This document shows positions 31,835 through 33,297 of a stretch of DNA of 33,297 nucleotides, piece by piece. This DNA is from Blastococcus capsensis. Lineage in GTDB: Bacteria > Actinomycetota > Actinomycetes > Mycobacteriales > Geodermatophilaceae. Location of the stretch: positions 1-33,297 of the forward strand of contig NZ_JASNNW010000033.1 in NCBI RefSeq assembly GCF_030165005.1, given 5' to 3'. Positions within the stretch are counted from its first letter, which is position 1, and every line of letters starts with the position of its first letter. A model generated the notes under the pieces. The model ran no database searches and had not been told where the DNA came from. It worked only from the letters and a program-made list of their open reading frames with translations. The translations under genes were made by a program, and so were the position numbers.

Positions 31835-32065
31835 TTCCGTCACCGATCTTGGTTGGGTCGGTGATGCGCCCGAGGTGCCGCCTCGTCATCGCCCTGCTCG
31901 CTTGACGCTGTTGATGTCCAGCATGAGATCTGCGAGGCGAGGCGGTTGCCCGGGACGTGCCGACCGTCGACAGGGCTGAGCGCCAGCGAGCGCCGATCAG
32001 TGAGCGAACCGGCAGCCACGTTCCGGCTCCACCGGCACCACAAGTGGGCGCCTCCCCACTGGGAC
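31835..32065 (+). ncRNA. Candidate IS110 bridge RNA region
   Basis: Non-coding DNA upstream of the IS110 transposase is rich in stems: 31841-31846 with 31858-31863, 31871-31875 with 31881-31885, alternative long-range 31878-31885 with 31938-31945, and 32043-32048 with 32055-32060. IS110-group elements encode a bridge RNA in their left end, before the transposase, with loops that pair with target and donor DNA. The stems are seen; the RNA and its ends are inferred. The exact left boundary of the element is not determined. Confidence 0.4.
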
Positions 32066-32084
32066 TAGCAGCGAGGAGGCTGAC

Positions 32085-33297
32085 GTGAAGTCTGCCAGCA
32101 ACACCCTGCCCGATGAAGCACTCAACGGCGTGACCGGCGGCCTGGACTGGGCGCGTGATGATCACGCGGCCTCGGTGGTCGACGCGCGCGGCCGGGAACT
32201 GGTCCGGCACAGTGTCGAGCACAGCGCGGCCGGGCTGCGCGAGTTGATCGACGTCTTCAGCCGCGCGGGCTGCCATGAGGTCGCGATCGAACGCCCCGAC
32301 GGCCCGGTCGTCGACGCCCTGCTCACCGCCGGGCTGACGGTGGTGGTGATCAGCCCGAACCAGGTGAAGAACCTGCGTTCCCGCTACGGATCGGCCGGCA
32401 ACAAGGACGACCGGTTCGACGCCTACGTGCTCGCCGACACGCTGCGCACCGACCGGGCCCGACTGCGCCCGCTGACCCCCGACAGGGCCGACACCGTTGC
32501 GCTGCGCCGGACCTGTCGGGCCCGCAAGGACCTCATCGCCCACCGGGTCGGGGCCGCCAACCAGCTGCGCGCGCATCTGCGCAACGTCTTCCCCGGCGCT
32601 ATCGGTCTCTTCGCCGAGATCGACAGCCCGGTCAGCCTGGCGTTCCTGACCCGCTTCGACACCCAGGACAAGGCCGACTGGCTCACTCCCACCCGGCTCG
32701 GCACCTGGCTGACCAAGCAGGGCTACCCCGGACGTACCGACCCCGCCGTGCTGCACGCCCGACTGACCGCCGCCCCGCGCGGCGCCACCGGCGCCGAGGC
32801 CGACGCCAACGCGGCCATCACCCGCGCTCTGGTCGCCGTCCTGTTCGGCTTGCTCGAGCAGATCAAGGCCCTCACCGCCGAGATCGACGCGCAGCTGGCC
32901 CGCCACGCCGATCAGCACATCTTCACTGGCCTGCCCCGCTCGGGACGAGTCCGCGCGGCCCGGATGCTCGCCGAGATCGGTGACTGCCGCGCGCGCTTCC
33001 CCAGCCCCGAATCGCTGGCCTGCCTGGCCGGCGCCGCCCCCTCCACCCGCCAGTCCGGCAAGATCCGCGCCGTCGGGTTCCGCTGGGCCTGCGATAAGCA
33101 ACTGCGCGACGCGGTCTGCGACTTCGCCGCCGACTCCCGGCACGCCAACCCCTGGGCCGCCGACCTCTACAACCGCGCCCGCGCCCGCGGCCACGACCAT
33201 CCGCACGCCGTGCGCATCCTTGCCCGCGCCTGGCTCTACGTGATCTGGCACTGCTGGCAGGCCGGCGAGGCCTACGACCCGGCCCGCCACCACGCCC
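32085..33297 (+). CDS. IS110-family transposase (DEDD recombinase), cut by window end
   Basis: A partial ORF with 404 codons visible and no stop; IS110 transposases are about 400 aa, so little is missing. The RuvC-like N-terminal domain shows the DEDD set: Asp21 (GLDWARDDHAASVVD), Glu69 (VAIERPDG), Asp109 and Asp112 (NKDDRFDAYVLADTLR). The C-terminal Tnp domain has FTGLPRSGRVRAARMLAEIG and LAGAAPSTRQSGK, with the conserved Ser region. GTG 32085 has GAGGAGG at 32073-32079. No frameshift is visible, so the element may be active. Recombination would be guided by a bridge RNA if this member follows the IS621 model. Confidence 0.92.
   Translation, partial: MKSASNTLPDEALNGVTGGLDWARDDHAASVVDARGRELVRHSVEHSAAGLRELIDVFSRAGCHEVAIERPDGPVVDALLTAGLTVVVISPNQVKNLRSRYGSAGNKDDRFDAYVLADTLRTDRARLRPLTPDRADTVALRRTCRARKDLIAHRVGAANQLRAHLRNVFPGAIGLFAEIDSPVSLAFLTRFDTQDKADWLTPTRLGTWLTKQGYPGRTDPAVLHARLTAAPRGATGAEADANAAITRALVAVLFGLLEQIKALTAEIDAQLARHADQHIFTGLPRSGRVRAARMLAEIGDCRARFPSPESLACLAGAAPSTRQSGKIRAVGFRWACDKQLRDAVCDFAADSRHANPWAADLYNRARARGHDHPHAVRILARAWLYVIWHCWQAGEAYDPARHHA

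Noticed and set aside
31818..33293. 491-codon minus-strand open frame over IS110
   Set aside because: Shadow of the IS110 transposase, which has all catalytic motifs on the plus strand.

Overview
The window is high-GC chromosomal DNA from an actinobacterium. Evidence is the strong G/C bias at third codon positions, many GTG starts, ATGA/GTGA gene overlaps, a WhiB regulator, a mycoredoxin, ANTAR and DUF5679 proteins, and a gene order that recalls the Rv3193c-Rv3199c neighbourhood of Mycobacterium tuberculosis (UPF0182, Lon-like PDZ protease, DUF2342 metalloprotease, ABC1 kinase, whiB7, uvrD2, mycoredoxin, nudC). Protein flavour suggests Geodermatophilaceae (Blastococcus/Geodermatophilus/Modestobacter) or a relative; the genus is an inference.

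Layout. 1-279: a non-coding 86-bp tandem repeat. 386-3986 (+): operon of two paired M16 peptidase-family proteins and a cysteine-free NudC, closed by a hairpin. 4051-5614 (-): mycoredoxin, ANTAR protein and a uridine-kinase-like protein, overlapping end to end. 5797-7791 (+): UvrD2-type helicase with HRDC domain. 7872-9082 (+): the whiB7 locus, with a promoter and AT-rich WhiB7-type box, a ~540-nt leader holding a 108-codon ORF and a clear intrinsic terminator (an attenuator layout), whiB7, and a 54-aa Arg-rich small protein. 9194-12017 (-): ABC1 kinase, ThiF-like protein, DUF5679 zinc ribbon. 12438-13028 (+): YgjP-type metallopeptidase. 13080-15016 (-): a cupredoxin and a PQQ-type dehydrogenase lipoprotein pair bounded by IS982 relics, apparently inserted between two convergent genes. 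15851-21525: DUF2342 metalloprotease (-), Lon-like PDZ protease (+), UPF0182 membrane protein (+).

21587-25667: two identical initiator tRNA genes 4,004 bp apart, enclosing a hypothetical protein, a ThrE-type exporter and a BCCT transporter. 25802-27623 (+): cytochrome P450, 3Fe-4S ferredoxin and a small GNAT protein. 27676-31662: VOC protein, pyruvyltransferase-like protein, family 2 glycosyltransferase, small monooxygenase-like protein and cystathionine gamma-synthase-like enzyme. 31678-33297: short direct repeats, then an IS110-family transposase cut by the window end, with a structured upstream region that is a candidate bridge RNA.

Functional links: the central part joins redox and stress functions (mycoredoxin, UvrD2, WhiB7-controlled intrinsic antibiotic resistance). 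The best targets for follow-up are the whiB7 leader, the IS110 left end, a dispersed hairpin family with compensatory stem changes, the IS982-bounded insertion, and a recurring leaderless promoter-start architecture.
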